Assembly (NCBI RefSeq): GCF_013407165.1
Contig: NZ_CP026994.1
Coordinates: forward strand, 558,001 to 622,000
Origin: Nitrosopumilus oxyclinae
GTDB taxonomy: Archaea; Thermoproteota; Nitrososphaeria; Nitrososphaerales; Nitrosopumilaceae
Direction: 5' to 3'
DNA: 64,000 nucleotides
Under the pieces are notes generated by a model, which saw nothing but the letters and a program-made list of their open reading frames with translations, searched no databases and had not been told where the DNA came from. Below, piece by piece: positions 45,331-54,542 of the stretch. The first letter of the stretch is position 1, and every line of letters starts with the position of its first letter. A program made the translations under genes and the position numbers.

Positions 45331-45393
45331 ATGACAATAATGTTTATCCCAATAAGACCATCAAGAAGAAATGATGAAGAATTAGAAGATTGA
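45331..45393 (+). CDS. Possible 20-aa microprotein
   Basis: A 20-residue frame, MTIMFIPIRPSRRNDEELED, in the gap after the antiporter. A TATA-like attaaata lies 22-30 bp before the ATG. Short basic-then-acidic composition is similar to a 19-codon frame at 28484-28543. It could well be a chance frame. Confidence 0.22.
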   Translation: MTIMFIPIRPSRRNDEELED

Positions 45394-45402
45394 TTTTAAA
45401 TT

Positions 45403-45855
45403 TTATCTAGGTGGTTCTTTTTTAATTCTATAGATGTTTTTCTTTGATAGTACGATTATCTCTTCATCTTGAGATGCTCCTTCATAATCTACAAAAATTT
45501 TCCCATACTCCTCATCAATGTCTTCTATCTGTGAGATTGTAAATTTTAATTTCAACACTTGATCAGTGTATAGTGGTTTGAGAAATCGAGTGTTTCTATT
45601 TCCCCATTCTGCATCGCCGTCAGTACCTAGAAAAATTATATCGTTTCCGTAAATTTGATTCAATCTTGTAAATTCCCCCTCCATTCTTGATAGGATGGCT
45701 CTACCTGAAACTAGTTGCTGTTCTCCTTTTCTTTTATCTTCCAAGAATGCATTTCTAACTCTGGAGAATTTTAGATATTCTTCTAGTTCTTTATCTGAAA
45801 TACTACATGTGGAGTGAAATGTATCGCTTACTCTAAACTCTGAGAATTTTTTCAT
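45403..45855 (-). CDS. MaoC/hotdog-like dehydratase family protein
   Basis: A 150-residue protein resembling the MaoC-like hotdog group that hydrates or dehydrates acyl-CoA. Visible are the start FSEFRVSDTF, the VSGRAILSRMEGEF helix region, GDAEWGNRNTRFLKPLYTDQVLKL with the strand and turn usual before the last sheet, and a basic C-terminus. The classical Asp/His hydratase pair is not obvious. It lies 2 bp downstream of the tandem-SDR gene on the same strand, so the two probably act on the same acyl intermediate. Confidence 0.6.
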   Translation of the reverse strand: MKKFSEFRVSDTFHSTCSISDKELEEYLKFSRVRNAFLEDKRKGEQQLVSGRAILSRMEGEFTRLNQIYGNDIIFLGTDGDAEWGNRNTRFLKPLYTDQVLKLKFTISQIEDIDEEYGKIFVDYEGASQDEEIIVLSKKNIYRIKKEPPR

Positions 45856-45857
45856 TC

Positions 45858-47627
45858 TTATCTTGATTCATCAACACAAAATACAATCTCTGCTGATGTT
45901 GCTGCATTTTCTGATACTAGGAAATTAAATGCATCTGCAATTTTTTGATTGTCAGGTTCTGAACCAGTTACTGTTCCTGGGAAAATTGTGAACATTCTAA
46001 TTTTAGAATTTAGAACATCACTTAATTCTTGATTGACAGTAGTTGTAAATGGTCTTAGTGCCCCTCTGAACACTTCTACTTGTGCTCTTTGAGTACCTGT
46101 AACTTTTCTACCTGTTGGTAAATCTGGACCAATGATCATGATTGCACCTTTGGCATCTTTGTAAAGTCGTGGGTCTTTACTTCCACCTGGAACAAATTGT
46201 TCTAGTGCTCTTTGTGCAACCGTTGCTGGAGTGGAGATGAATTTCTCAGTTAATGCTTCCCATACTGACCTTGATACTTCGGTTAATTTTGGCATGTTTG
46301 GAAGTCTTCCAGTTATGTGAATTACGCCTAAAATTTCGCCGATATTGGTCTTTGCGGTGTTTAACCATTTTGCAACTTCTTCGGGATTCTTAATGTCTAC
46401 TACATGTGAGTGGAATTTACTACTGATGTATTCTTGTAATTCTTTTGATGTTGATTGTGATATGAAACAAGCAACTTTCCCTCCGTTCTTCTCAACATGT
46501 TGTGCCAAAAACTCTACTCTCTCAGCATCTGCCTTGTCAGTTGCATCGATTGTGAATACAACTGCTTTTCCTGTAAAGTCTGGTTGATGGACTCCTGGCG
46601 TTGAAGTTCCAATGTGTGGTTTAACTGGATAGAATACTCTGTCTCCTGGAATTACTTTACCGTTAATTATTTTTGCAATTTCATCATCACATAGATTCAA
46701 AACAGTTTCTGCAACTTGTCCTTGTGATAGGAATTCTTTGTTTGCAATCATGTGTGATGTATTGTTTTGAACCTTTTCTGCAATAGTTTGAATTTTGTTT
46801 AATAGATTGGTAAATGTCTCTGTAAGTTTTGAAACATCTTTTCCGTTTGCAAGTTTTGTTGCAGCTGCTGCAATTCCGTTTTTAATTACACTTTCATCTT
46901 CCCCTAACAATTCAAGTAGTTCCTTGTTTGCTACATCTACTTCTGTTGGAGACAAGTCTTCAAATCCACTGACTCTCATAAATTCAGCGGCTGCTTTTGG
47001 ATATACTGTCTTGTAAATTCTATCTGAATGAACTGGTCCTGGGTTTGTTGCAATGGATATGATTCCTTTATCTACTAATTCCCATGACATTAATTCTGCT
47101 AATCTATTTTTTGCCCCCTGTGCTGCAGTATATGGACTTCTAAATCTGTAAGGTCTTTGCTCTAATGGTTTTTCTTCTGTGAAGAATGTTGATATTGTAA
47201 TTATTTTTCCTCCTTCTTTCATTACTTTTAATGCCTGAACAGAGCCCCAAAATGTTCCTGTTAGATGAATTCCAATTGTACTTTTGAATTCATCAAGTGA
47301 TGCATTTGCAAAACATGTGACAGGTCCTGAGACTCCTGCGTTGTTAATTATGTAATCTATGGTTGAATTTTCATTTTTCAGTGTATCAAACATGTTGTTC
47401 ATTGCTGCTTCATCGGCAACATCTACTCCTGAAAAAATTCTAACTGAAGCATTTGTGCCTTGGGGGATTTTTCCTTCAAGTTCTTTTGCTGCTTCTTCTA
47501 ATGGCTCTTTTCTTCTTCCAAGAATTATAACGCTAGCTCCCTCTTCAATGAATTTTGTAGCAATGGCTTTGCCTATTCCAGTACCACTTCCTGTAATTAG
47601 GGCGATTTTATTTTGAAATTTAAGCAT
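45858..47627 (-). CDS. Tandem short-chain dehydrogenase (SDR) protein
   Basis: A 589-residue protein. The N-terminal SDR (1 to about 260) has the NADP(H)-type TGSGTGIG (12-19), RR after the second strand (38-39), NNAG (95-98) and Tyr166. The lysine of YxxxK is Gln170, a serious departure from active SDRs. The C-terminal half (about 350-589) is a second, degenerate SDR-like fold without a glycine motif. The arrangement and several segments (NPGPVHSDRI; YPV turn; second Rossmann strand) recall one half of bacterial bifunctional malonyl-CoA reductase. A role in acyl-CoA or semialdehyde reduction is possible; the hotdog gene follows at once. Confidence 0.7.
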   Translation of the reverse strand: MLKFQNKIALITGSGTGIGKAIATKFIEEGASVIILGRRKEPLEEAAKELEGKIPQGTNASVRIFSGVDVADEAAMNNMFDTLKNENSTIDYIINNAGVSGPVTCFANASLDEFKSTIGIHLTGTFWGSVQALKVMKEGGKIITISTFFTEEKPLEQRPYRFRSPYTAAQGAKNRLAELMSWELVDKGIISIATNPGPVHSDRIYKTVYPKAAAEFMRVSGFEDLSPTEVDVANKELLELLGEDESVIKNGIAAAATKLANGKDVSKLTETFTNLLNKIQTIAEKVQNNTSHMIANKEFLSQGQVAETVLNLCDDEIAKIINGKVIPGDRVFYPVKPHIGTSTPGVHQPDFTGKAVVFTIDATDKADAERVEFLAQHVEKNGGKVACFISQSTSKELQEYISSKFHSHVVDIKNPEEVAKWLNTAKTNIGEILGVIHITGRLPNMPKLTEVSRSVWEALTEKFISTPATVAQRALEQFVPGGSKDPRLYKDAKGAIMIIGPDLPTGRKVTGTQRAQVEVFRGALRPFTTTVNQELSDVLNSKIRMFTIFPGTVTGSEPDNQKIADAFNFLVSENAATSAEIVFCVDESR

Positions 47628-47726
47628 AGATAAACTGACAGAACTTTTGTGATATTTAATTTGATTGATCCCTATTTTTGATATTTTCTTGATATCTTTA
47701 TTTGTGGGTATGATTCATGATTTTTA

Positions 47727-47963
47727 ATGCATGATACAGAGTCAGACACATTTGTCTACCAATCATGGCCTGAAAAATTTTCTGGAATGCTAAAAGAGAT
47801 CGGCATAGATTCTGAATCTAAAGAAATTGGAACTGATGAAATTGAAAACGATGATTACTATAGTAGATATTTTGCTCAAACCCCAAGAATGGTAACTAAT
47901 AGAGGATGTATTGATGTTAAGAATTCAAACATTGACGCAATACAAATAATTCAAAAGGGATAA
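47727..47963 (+). CDS. Hypothetical acidic protein (78 aa)
   Basis: A small acidic protein with one cysteine, starting MHDTESDTFVYQSWPEKF and ending IDAIQIIQKG. No domain recognised. Its stop is 2 bp before the next start, so it is translated together with 47966-48343, and may form a complex with its product. Confidence 0.5.
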   Translation: MHDTESDTFVYQSWPEKFSGMLKEIGIDSESKEIGTDEIENDDYYSRYFAQTPRMVTNRGCIDVKNSNIDAIQIIQKG

Positions 47964-47965
47964 TC

Positions 47966-48343
47966 ATGCAAGACTCAAATCCACTTCCATGGGGCGCATT
48001 AGATAGATTTCAAGCTCAATTCATTGTAAGAAAATCTGCAGGTACTGGATTTGCCAATTATGTTGCAAAAACTAAACTAACTACAAAGGGTCATTTTTCA
48101 TCAAAAACTGTGGTCAAAGTAGAATGGAATGGTTCAGGAAGTTTGGCATCCAAACTAAATGCTGATGCTGAATTAAATGAAATGATAGCAAAACAATCTG
48201 TTAAAGATGCTACAATATATGTTGAACCAACTGACGTGGCAGTAAGAATTAGAGGTAAATGGGATAATCATATTGCTTTTGGAATTACAAAAGAACTTTT
48301 TGAAATTTATGATAGAATAGCTGGCCACATAAAATCAGTCTAA
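47966..48343 (+). CDS. Hypothetical conserved-looking protein (125 aa)
   Basis: A 125-residue soluble alpha/beta protein: PWGALDRFQAQFIVRKSAG start, a VVKVEWNGSG strand, then DATIYVEPTDVAVRIRGKW and a final helix (KELFEIYDRIAGHI). No family recognised. Paired with 47727-47963 and convergent with the EndA gene, with 4 bp of overlap at the stop codons. Confidence 0.55.
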   Translation: MQDSNPLPWGALDRFQAQFIVRKSAGTGFANYVAKTKLTTKGHFSSKTVVKVEWNGSGSLASKLNADAELNEMIAKQSVKDATIYVEPTDVAVRIRGKWDNHIAFGITKELFEIYDRIAGHIKSV

Positions 48344-48876
48344 GCTTTCCACCAATCAAGCGCCAAAAAGTCTACCTTATCTTTACCCTTTGGAATTGCT
48401 AAAATGAATTGCTTTCTAACTGTAGTTGCTAGTCTTCCTGCTAGAACAATACCTGTCGATGTGATAGATTCACTTCTAGTGTACACTTGAATTAAAAATG
48501 GTGCATGATCAATACCTGGACCTTTTTCATATACTGCAAAGTCACATCCGAATTTTATTCCTGGATTAATGATGTATCCTTTGTCTCTAAAGTTTTTGTA
48601 TACTAGATATTTCTTATCAAATTCAAAAACTTCCTCCTTGCAAATCTCAATTAACTGCTCTGGTGTAATTTTTTGTTTAGACTTTGTAATTGTAATTTTT
48701 TTATTTTCTAACAAGTAGAGGCCTTCAATCAAATCTAAAATCAATGGTGCATCTATTTCTTCAATTACTGGTTTTGGAATTCCTATTGGTTTTCCATAAT
48801 ATCCTTGGCTGAAAAGTTTCTTTGAATCTTCAATATCCCATACTATGATTCTGTTTTCGATTAATTCACTTTTCAT
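48340..48876 (-). CDS. endA: tRNA-splicing endonuclease EndA
   Basis: A 178-residue subunit of the archaeal tRNA intron endonuclease. The catalytic triad is Tyr116 (CDFAVY), His124 (DHAPFLIQV) and Lys155 (TVRKQFILA), at nearly the same positions as in the Methanocaldococcus enzyme. Residues 1-80 form the N-terminal domain, about 85-178 the nuclease fold. It cuts the bulge-helix-bulge motif of precursor tRNA and rRNA. Length fits a homotetramer-type or heteromeric subunit; a second, inactive subunit may be encoded elsewhere. Confidence 0.9.
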   Translation of the reverse strand: MKSELIENRIIVWDIEDSKKLFSQGYYGKPIGIPKPVIEEIDAPLILDLIEGLYLLENKKITITKSKQKITPEQLIEICKEEVFEFDKKYLVYKNFRDKGYIINPGIKFGCDFAVYEKGPGIDHAPFLIQVYTRSESITSTGIVLAGRLATTVRKQFILAIPKGKDKVDFLALDWWKA

Positions 48877-48970
48877 AAATTTTTAGACTCTTGTCTGTAT
48901 ATGAATTCTATAGTAAAATATGTGATTTACTTGAAATAAAAATAAAGTAAAAGTGTAGAATTTTGTTTGA

Positions 48971-49624
48971 TTATAGGCTCAGTGCTAACAATATGAAAGA
49001 ATCTGAAACTCTTTGACATTTATCGGACATTTCTTCAATCCCTTCAATGACATCTTTGATTAACAACAATTCTTTTGTATCTGTAACTGCTGTTAGGAGT
49101 TTTATTGTTGCTTGTCTGTATTTTATGTCGATTTCTCTTTCAATTGTTTGTGTTTCTTGTGCCAATTCAATAGCATTTGCAGTGTTTGTGTTAAGACTAC
49201 GAATGATTTCATTTAGTTTGTAAACTTCGTCTACAACTAGTTCAATCAGTTTTGTAATATCTGTATCCAGTTTTGCACTTTTTAGAGTTGTAATTTTTAC
49301 ATTTGATAGTTTGAATGAAATGCCTGTGATGTAACCTGCAATCTCATCCATTGTATATGCTGTATTCAAAAGATTTTCTCTATTCATGATTAATCCTCCG
49401 ACATCAGCTACTTCGCGTGTAATTTTTCTTCTCAAGTTTTCAACTTCTTCTTCAATTGTTGAAATTTGTTCTAATGTGTTTTTTATTCCTGCTTTGTCTT
49501 TTTTCATCATTAGTTCAGGAAGTGTTGCAAGTTCTCTGGATGCATTTAGAATTCTATTGATTTCGTCTTGTAAAACTGCTATAGCCTTTCTTTTTGCTTG
49601 AACTTCAAGCTCTCCGCTATACAT
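48971..49624 (-). CDS. DUF47/PhoU-like helical protein
   Basis: A 217-residue all-helical protein with the periodic acidic and aliphatic pattern of the PhoU/DUF47 family (ISTIEEEVENLRRKI; TQTIEREIDIKYRQA; IKDVIEGIEEMSDKCQRVSDSF). Such proteins usually pair with Pit phosphate transporters and bind metal through acidic residues. No transporter gene is adjacent here. ATG start at 49624; 67 bp downstream of the DNA ligase gene on the same strand. Confidence 0.75.
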   Translation of the reverse strand: MYSGELEVQAKRKAIAVLQDEINRILNASRELATLPELMMKKDKAGIKNTLEQISTIEEEVENLRRKITREVADVGGLIMNRENLLNTAYTMDEIAGYITGISFKLSNVKITTLKSAKLDTDITKLIELVVDEVYKLNEIIRSLNTNTANAIELAQETQTIEREIDIKYRQATIKLLTAVTDTKELLLIKDVIEGIEEMSDKCQRVSDSFILLALSL

Positions 49625-49691
49625 AACATAAATGAAAAATCCTCGAGGTAATTTAAATCCTCTATGATTTTAGAACTTTTTTGAGCACAAA

Positions 49692-51458
49692 TTACATTAA
49701 ATTTTTGTCATGAGCTATTTTTTTCTGCCCCTTGTAAAGAGTTATGACTTCTTCATTAGTTGATGCATCTTCAACAGCTTTTTCAACTCTGATTTTTCCA
49801 GTAAATTTTGGAAATCTCAAAGCTAATCCTGCATCTTTTCTAATTGCATTCATTGCTGCTTTGTGAATTGGACTGAGAGTAATTTCAGATGCAACTACTT
49901 CAATTACTAATTCTGGCTCAAACCATACGTCTGCCTCCATTTCACTAATGATGCGTGGATTTTTTTTAATTGAAACTTTGGGATGTAATATTTGAAATAA
50001 TTGATCTAGGGAATCATCAGAAAAACCTGTTCCAACTTTACAGATGCTGGGAAATGTATCTTCGTCTTCATCATAAGTTGCTAAGAGTAACGTTCCATAA
50101 TTTCCTGTTCTTCTTCCTTTGCCAAAATATCCTCCAATAACTACCAAGTCTAAGCTATCTCCTAATTCGTTTCTGTATTCTCGTTTTAGTTTTAACCAGT
50201 GACTTCCTCTTGAACCTGCTTGATATGGTTTATCTAACATTTTTAGCATCAATCCTTCACTTCCTGCATTGATACTGTTTTCCATAAAATCTTCAATATC
50301 ATTTTCATTTTTTACTATGCTCATGGGGATGTATTTTGCAAATTCATCTTCTTTCACATGTTTTTCAAGCGTTTCTCTTCTTTCTTTGTAACTTAATTCA
50401 ATGCAATTTTTCCCATTACAATATAGCACATCAAAAAAGTTTACACTAATTGGATATTCTGTAACTGCTTTTTCTATTTTGTATTTTCTTCTCCTATGCA
50501 TTAATTCTTGAAAAGGTAAAAACTCTCCAGTGTTTTCATTTATTGCAACAGCCTCTGCTTCTAAAATTATATTGTCTGCTTGAATGTTTTTGGGAATTTT
50601 TTCTATTATGTCTGGATAATAACTTTCAATGTTCTCTAAACTTCTAGAAAACAACATTACTTTGTCTCCCTCTATGTGGAGTTGCACTCTCTCTCCATCT
50701 AGTTTGTATTCTGCTGCAAACTCATTTCCCATCTTCTCAATGGCTTCAGCTTCACTTTTCACTCTATCTGCTAACATTGGTCTAATGGGATTAAACAAAA
50801 CAATTTCAAATTTTTCAATTCCTTCTAGCCCTTTTGTTGCAATTGTTTCTGCAACTTTTCCTAAATCACTAGATACATTGTATGCGTACTGTAGTTTTTT
50901 TCTATTCTCTTTTTCTCCTGTAAATGCTACAGCTAATGCATCCATGACTGTATTTTCAGCAATCCCTAGTCTTAGAGTTCCTAACAATATTTTTAAAATG
51001 AAACTAGCTTCTAGTGGTGTCGCATCATTTAGTAAACTTGAAATATATTTCATCTTCATGTCTTGAGATCTAGAACCACCTAGTTTTGCAATTTTGAATA
51101 GTGTCTCGTATACTCTTTCAACTGTTATGTCCTCGACAAGAAATGTGGTTTGAGTTTTTTGCTCTAATATTATTGAAGATGCATGTCCTAGGTCTCCACT
51201 TTTTCTGTATTCTTCTTCAATTTTTTTAATTGGAATGCCTGCTGATTTTGAAATTGCTCTGATTGCAAGTTTTTCTGCAACTCCTAATTCAATTCCTTCA
51301 AAGTCTGGTCTTAATTTTCCTTGAATGAGATACACTATTTTTGAAATTACATCATGAGGTGTTTTTTCAAATAATTCCACTAAAAATTGTGTTAATTCTA
51401 GTCTTTTTCTAGTTGATTCCATTTTGTTAAATGATTCAGATAAAATTGAAAACTCCAT
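49692..51458 (-). CDS. lig: ATP-dependent DNA ligase
   Basis: A 588-residue archaeal replicative/repair ligase. N-terminal DNA-binding helical domain is 1 to about 215. The adenylation motif I is EYKLDGER with nucleophile Lys252. Then come motif III (VNFFDVLY), IV (EGLMLKM) and V (HWLKLKREY), and the OB-fold C-terminal domain (about 425-588). It seals nicks in Okazaki fragments using ATP, aided by PCNA. Size is normal for the family. Minus-strand neighbours on both sides suggest a housekeeping block. Confidence 0.93.
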   Translation of the reverse strand: MEFSILSESFNKMESTRKRLELTQFLVELFEKTPHDVISKIVYLIQGKLRPDFEGIELGVAEKLAIRAISKSAGIPIKKIEEEYRKSGDLGHASSIILEQKTQTTFLVEDITVERVYETLFKIAKLGGSRSQDMKMKYISSLLNDATPLEASFILKILLGTLRLGIAENTVMDALAVAFTGEKENRKKLQYAYNVSSDLGKVAETIATKGLEGIEKFEIVLFNPIRPMLADRVKSEAEAIEKMGNEFAAEYKLDGERVQLHIEGDKVMLFSRSLENIESYYPDIIEKIPKNIQADNIILEAEAVAINENTGEFLPFQELMHRRRKYKIEKAVTEYPISVNFFDVLYCNGKNCIELSYKERRETLEKHVKEDEFAKYIPMSIVKNENDIEDFMENSINAGSEGLMLKMLDKPYQAGSRGSHWLKLKREYRNELGDSLDLVVIGGYFGKGRRTGNYGTLLLATYDEDEDTFPSICKVGTGFSDDSLDQLFQILHPKVSIKKNPRIISEMEADVWFEPELVIEVVASEITLSPIHKAAMNAIRKDAGLALRFPKFTGKIRVEKAVEDASTNEEVITLYKGQKKIAHDKNLM

Positions 51459-51494
51459 TTCACTTCTCTGTGTAATCTTGAATAAAAGTCTGAA

Positions 51495-51905
51495 TTAGAT
51501 GTATCTGAAGATTGTTGGTTTGTCAGACTTTGGAAGATCTGAAACTAGCGCAAAATTGTAAAATGGATATGCTTCTTTGTATTGTTTCATAAAGCTCCAT
51601 GCAACATCGTGTGTTTTGAAATTTGTTCGTATTCCATCAATCTTGCTTTTTTTACCATACACATCAAATGGTACAATAGAGTATTCTTTTGGACGGTTGT
51701 GAGGTTTTGCTTTAAAGAGCCAAGCAAGTGCAAAAATAAACACTGATCCTAACACCACATATTCTCCAGCAATTTTGAAAAATGCTAAAATGATTCCAGG
51801 AATCGTTTGTCCAAATAGTACTGCTACAAAACTTGAGAAAGATATGACTGCTAATGCTGTGAAAATATACGTTTTCCAATCAAACACCTTTTGAAAAGCA
51901 TTCAT
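51495..51905 (-). CDS. Small membrane protein (136 aa), unknown
   Basis: Two or three hydrophobic segments (about 14-32, 33-50 and 53-64) are followed by a basic cytoplasmic-type domain of about 70 residues with Tyr/Phe clusters (HDVAWSFMKQYKEAYPFYNFALVSDLP). No family recognised. Located 36 bp upstream of the ligase on the same strand. Confidence 0.55.
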   Translation of the reverse strand: MNAFQKVFDWKTYIFTALAVISFSSFVAVLFGQTIPGIILAFFKIAGEYVVLGSVFIFALAWLFKAKPHNRPKEYSIVPFDVYGKKSKIDGIRTNFKTHDVAWSFMKQYKEAYPFYNFALVSDLPKSDKPTIFRYI

Positions 51906-51970
51906 GACCTAATTCTGTTAGGACTTTTTTTGATTTAACTATTTCCTATGATTAGTGTGATCCGAAATTA

Positions 51971-53104
51971 CTAGTCTGGATCTTCGTAATTTTCTTTCTT
52001 TTCACCAGACGATGTTTCTTTCATTGGTTTCATCTTGGTTTCTAGAATATCCATTCTTGCTCTATAGCCTTCTGCATATTCTAGTTCTGATGGTACCAAT
52101 GTTGCTGGATGGATGAATCCCTGACTTCTAATTGCCATGGCTTTCTTTGTTGCAATTTCTCTAATGTAATCCCAATCCGGTGTTGAGAATCCATCAAATG
52201 GTCCTACCAATTTACCATTGTGCATACTAAACACTAGTGATTCAACAATTGGAATGCAAAAGTTGATTGATGCTGCTGAATTTAGTTTCACTGGCATTAA
52301 TGGCATGTTGTGACTGCCTCTTGTGTTGCCTGCAACATAGTGTGGATTGTTAAACATACTTCCTACTTCTTCTGTTGCTGGAAAATTCTTTTGAGTTCTT
52401 ACTAGCATGATTGGATCATCTTTTCCAACATATGTTCCTGCAATGTTGTGTAATCTGTCAGTTGATGCATCGAGAATTGGCTCTCCGTCTCTAGTGTAAA
52501 CTGAATCTACAACATATCTTCCTGGATACATTAATGCTGCTTCAATAGTTGGTTTGTCTTCCCATAATTGCAATGATGCAATTTGTGCTTTCTCTACATC
52601 CATAATGTTCATTACAACACCTGATGCCAAACTTTTGTTTACAATCAATGCTGTGTTACTTAATGTATCTACAAACATTCTATAGATTGGATAGTTGAAT
52701 GCACCTGGTTCTGTTTTATCTGCTGCAAAAACAGTGAATGCTTCGTTAGGTCTTTCTTCAAATTCTAATTCTGCAACTCCTGGACCCATTCCTTTTACGT
52801 TTCCTGAAAAAGAATCTTTTAACAGATCTTGACCTGCACCGTACAGACCTTCATCTTTTGCTACTTGAGTACCTGCCATGAATGCATCCCATGCTAGTTT
52901 GTGGATTTTTTCATTATCGACACCATGTGTGTGAGTCATAACGATGTGGGTATCGTCTCCACAATATCCTATGTAATGATCAATAAGTAAATCCCCTGAA
53001 TTTTCAACGGTGTTTCTAATTGCTTTGATTAGGCCGTCACTAGGTTTTGTATGTCCGCCAATTCCGCCAACATCTGCTTTGATAACTGAAACTGTAATTT
53101 TCAT
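51971..53104 (-). CDS. fbp: Fructose-1,6-bisphosphate aldolase/phosphatase
   Basis: A 377-residue archaeal bifunctional enzyme that condenses triose phosphates and dephosphorylates FBP, making gluconeogenesis one-way. The start MKITVSVIKADVGGIGGH, the metal-binding IGYCGDDTHIVMTHTHG, AGQDLLKDSF, and the late NFCIPIVESLVFSMHNGKL and GFSTPDWDYIREIA motifs are all classical for this family. It would link the CO2-fixation products to sugars in an autotroph. The final 20 residues are a charged extension. Divergent from the EF-1alpha gene. Confidence 0.94.
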   Translation of the reverse strand: MKITVSVIKADVGGIGGHTKPSDGLIKAIRNTVENSGDLLIDHYIGYCGDDTHIVMTHTHGVDNEKIHKLAWDAFMAGTQVAKDEGLYGAGQDLLKDSFSGNVKGMGPGVAELEFEERPNEAFTVFAADKTEPGAFNYPIYRMFVDTLSNTALIVNKSLASGVVMNIMDVEKAQIASLQLWEDKPTIEAALMYPGRYVVDSVYTRDGEPILDASTDRLHNIAGTYVGKDDPIMLVRTQKNFPATEEVGSMFNNPHYVAGNTRGSHNMPLMPVKLNSAASINFCIPIVESLVFSMHNGKLVGPFDGFSTPDWDYIREIATKKAMAIRSQGFIHPATLVPSELEYAEGYRARMDILETKMKPMKETSSGEKKENYEDPD

Positions 53105-53234
53105 AAATTTGTTTTTTGTACCTTTGATTTATGTGCTTTTAGACAAGTCCCCTGATCTGTAATTAATTGAAGATTCTTTATTTTTTTTTCAAAAATCCAT
53201 AACGCTAATAAATGCCATCGGTGAGGCTTTTCAT

Positions 53235-54533
53235 ATGGCAGATAAACCCCACTTGAACCTGATTGTTACAGGACATATTGATAATGGAAAATCAACTACT
53301 ATGGGTCATTTTTTGATGGATCTTGGAGTTGTAGATGAAAGAACTATTGCAGCTCACGGAGCCGAATCCGAAAAGACCGGAAAAGGTGATACTTTCAAGT
53401 ATGCATGGGTTATGGATAACATTAAAGACGAAAGAGAGAGAGGTATTACAATCGATCTAGCTTTCCAAAAGTTTGAGTCACCAAAGTACTTCTTTACTTT
53501 GATTGACGCTCCTGGTCACAGGGACTTTATTAAAAACATGATTACTGGTGCTTCTGAAGCAGATGCAGCAATCTTAGTACTTTCTGCAAAAGAAGGTGAA
53601 ACTGATACTGCAATTGCAGCAGGTGGACAAGCAAGAGAACACGCATTCTTGCTCAAAACACTTGGTGTGAGCCAAATTATTATTGCAATCAACAAAATGG
53701 ATGCAGTCGAATACAAAGAAGACGCATTTAATGCAGCCAAAGAGAAAGGTGAAAAATTAGCCAAATCTGTCGGTTACAAACTAGAAAACGTCCCAGTCAT
53801 TCCAGTTTCTGGATGGAAGGGTGATAACTTAGTCAAAAGATCTGAGAACATGGCTTGGTACAAAGGTAAGACTTTGTTAGAAGCATTTGATGACTTTACT
53901 GTCACTGAAAAACCAGTAGGTAAACCACTACGTGTTCCAATCCAAGACGTTTACACTATTACTGGTGTAGGTACTGTACCTGTAGGTAGAGTTGAAACCG
54001 GTATCATGAAAGCAGGACAAAAAATTATTGTAATGCCTTCTGGTGCACTCGGTGAAATCAAATCTATTGAAACTCACCACACTGAAATGCCATCTGCAGA
54101 AGCAGGTGACAACATTGGTTTCAACCTAAGAGGTATTGAAAAGAAAGATATCAAGAGAGGAGATGTTCTTGGTACCCCTGACGCACCACCAAATGTTGCA
54201 AAAGAATTCAAAGCCCAAATTATTGTTATTCACCACCCAACAGCAATTGCTCCTGGTTACACACCAGTAATGCACGCACACACTACACAAGTTGCAGCAA
54301 CTGTTACTGAGTTCCTCCAAAAGATTAACCCAGCAACTGGTGCAGTTGAAGAAGAAAATCCAAAGTTCCTTAAAGTTGGAGATTCTGCAATTGTAAAAAT
54401 TAGACCGGTGAGACCAACATGTATTGAAACATTCCAAGAATTCCCTGAGATGGGTAGATTCGCTCTTAGAGATATGGGTGCAACTATCGCAGCAGGAATT
54501 GTAAAGGAAATTACCGAAGAGTACAAACCATAG
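53235..54533 (+). CDS. tuf: Translation elongation factor 1-alpha
   Basis: A 432-residue EF-1alpha GTPase bringing aminoacyl-tRNA to the ribosome. Motifs: G1 GHIDNGKS (13-20; usually GHVDHGKS, so the His is Asn), G3 DAPGHRDF, G4 NKMD and G5 SGWKG. The switch I insert (ERTIAAHGAESEKTGKG) is of archaeal/eukaryotic type. Domains 2 and 3 follow (about 225-432). S10 follows after 9 bp, the conserved archaeal order. Confidence 0.97.
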   Translation: MADKPHLNLIVTGHIDNGKSTTMGHFLMDLGVVDERTIAAHGAESEKTGKGDTFKYAWVMDNIKDERERGITIDLAFQKFESPKYFFTLIDAPGHRDFIKNMITGASEADAAILVLSAKEGETDTAIAAGGQAREHAFLLKTLGVSQIIIAINKMDAVEYKEDAFNAAKEKGEKLAKSVGYKLENVPVIPVSGWKGDNLVKRSENMAWYKGKTLLEAFDDFTVTEKPVGKPLRVPIQDVYTITGVGTVPVGRVETGIMKAGQKIIVMPSGALGEIKSIETHHTEMPSAEAGDNIGFNLRGIEKKDIKRGDVLGTPDAPPNVAKEFKAQIIVIHHPTAIAPGYTPVMHAHTTQVAATVTEFLQKINPATGAVEEENPKFLKVGDSAIVKIRPVRPTCIETFQEFPEMGRFALRDMGATIAAGIVKEITEEYKP

Positions 54534-54542
54534 GCGTATTTT

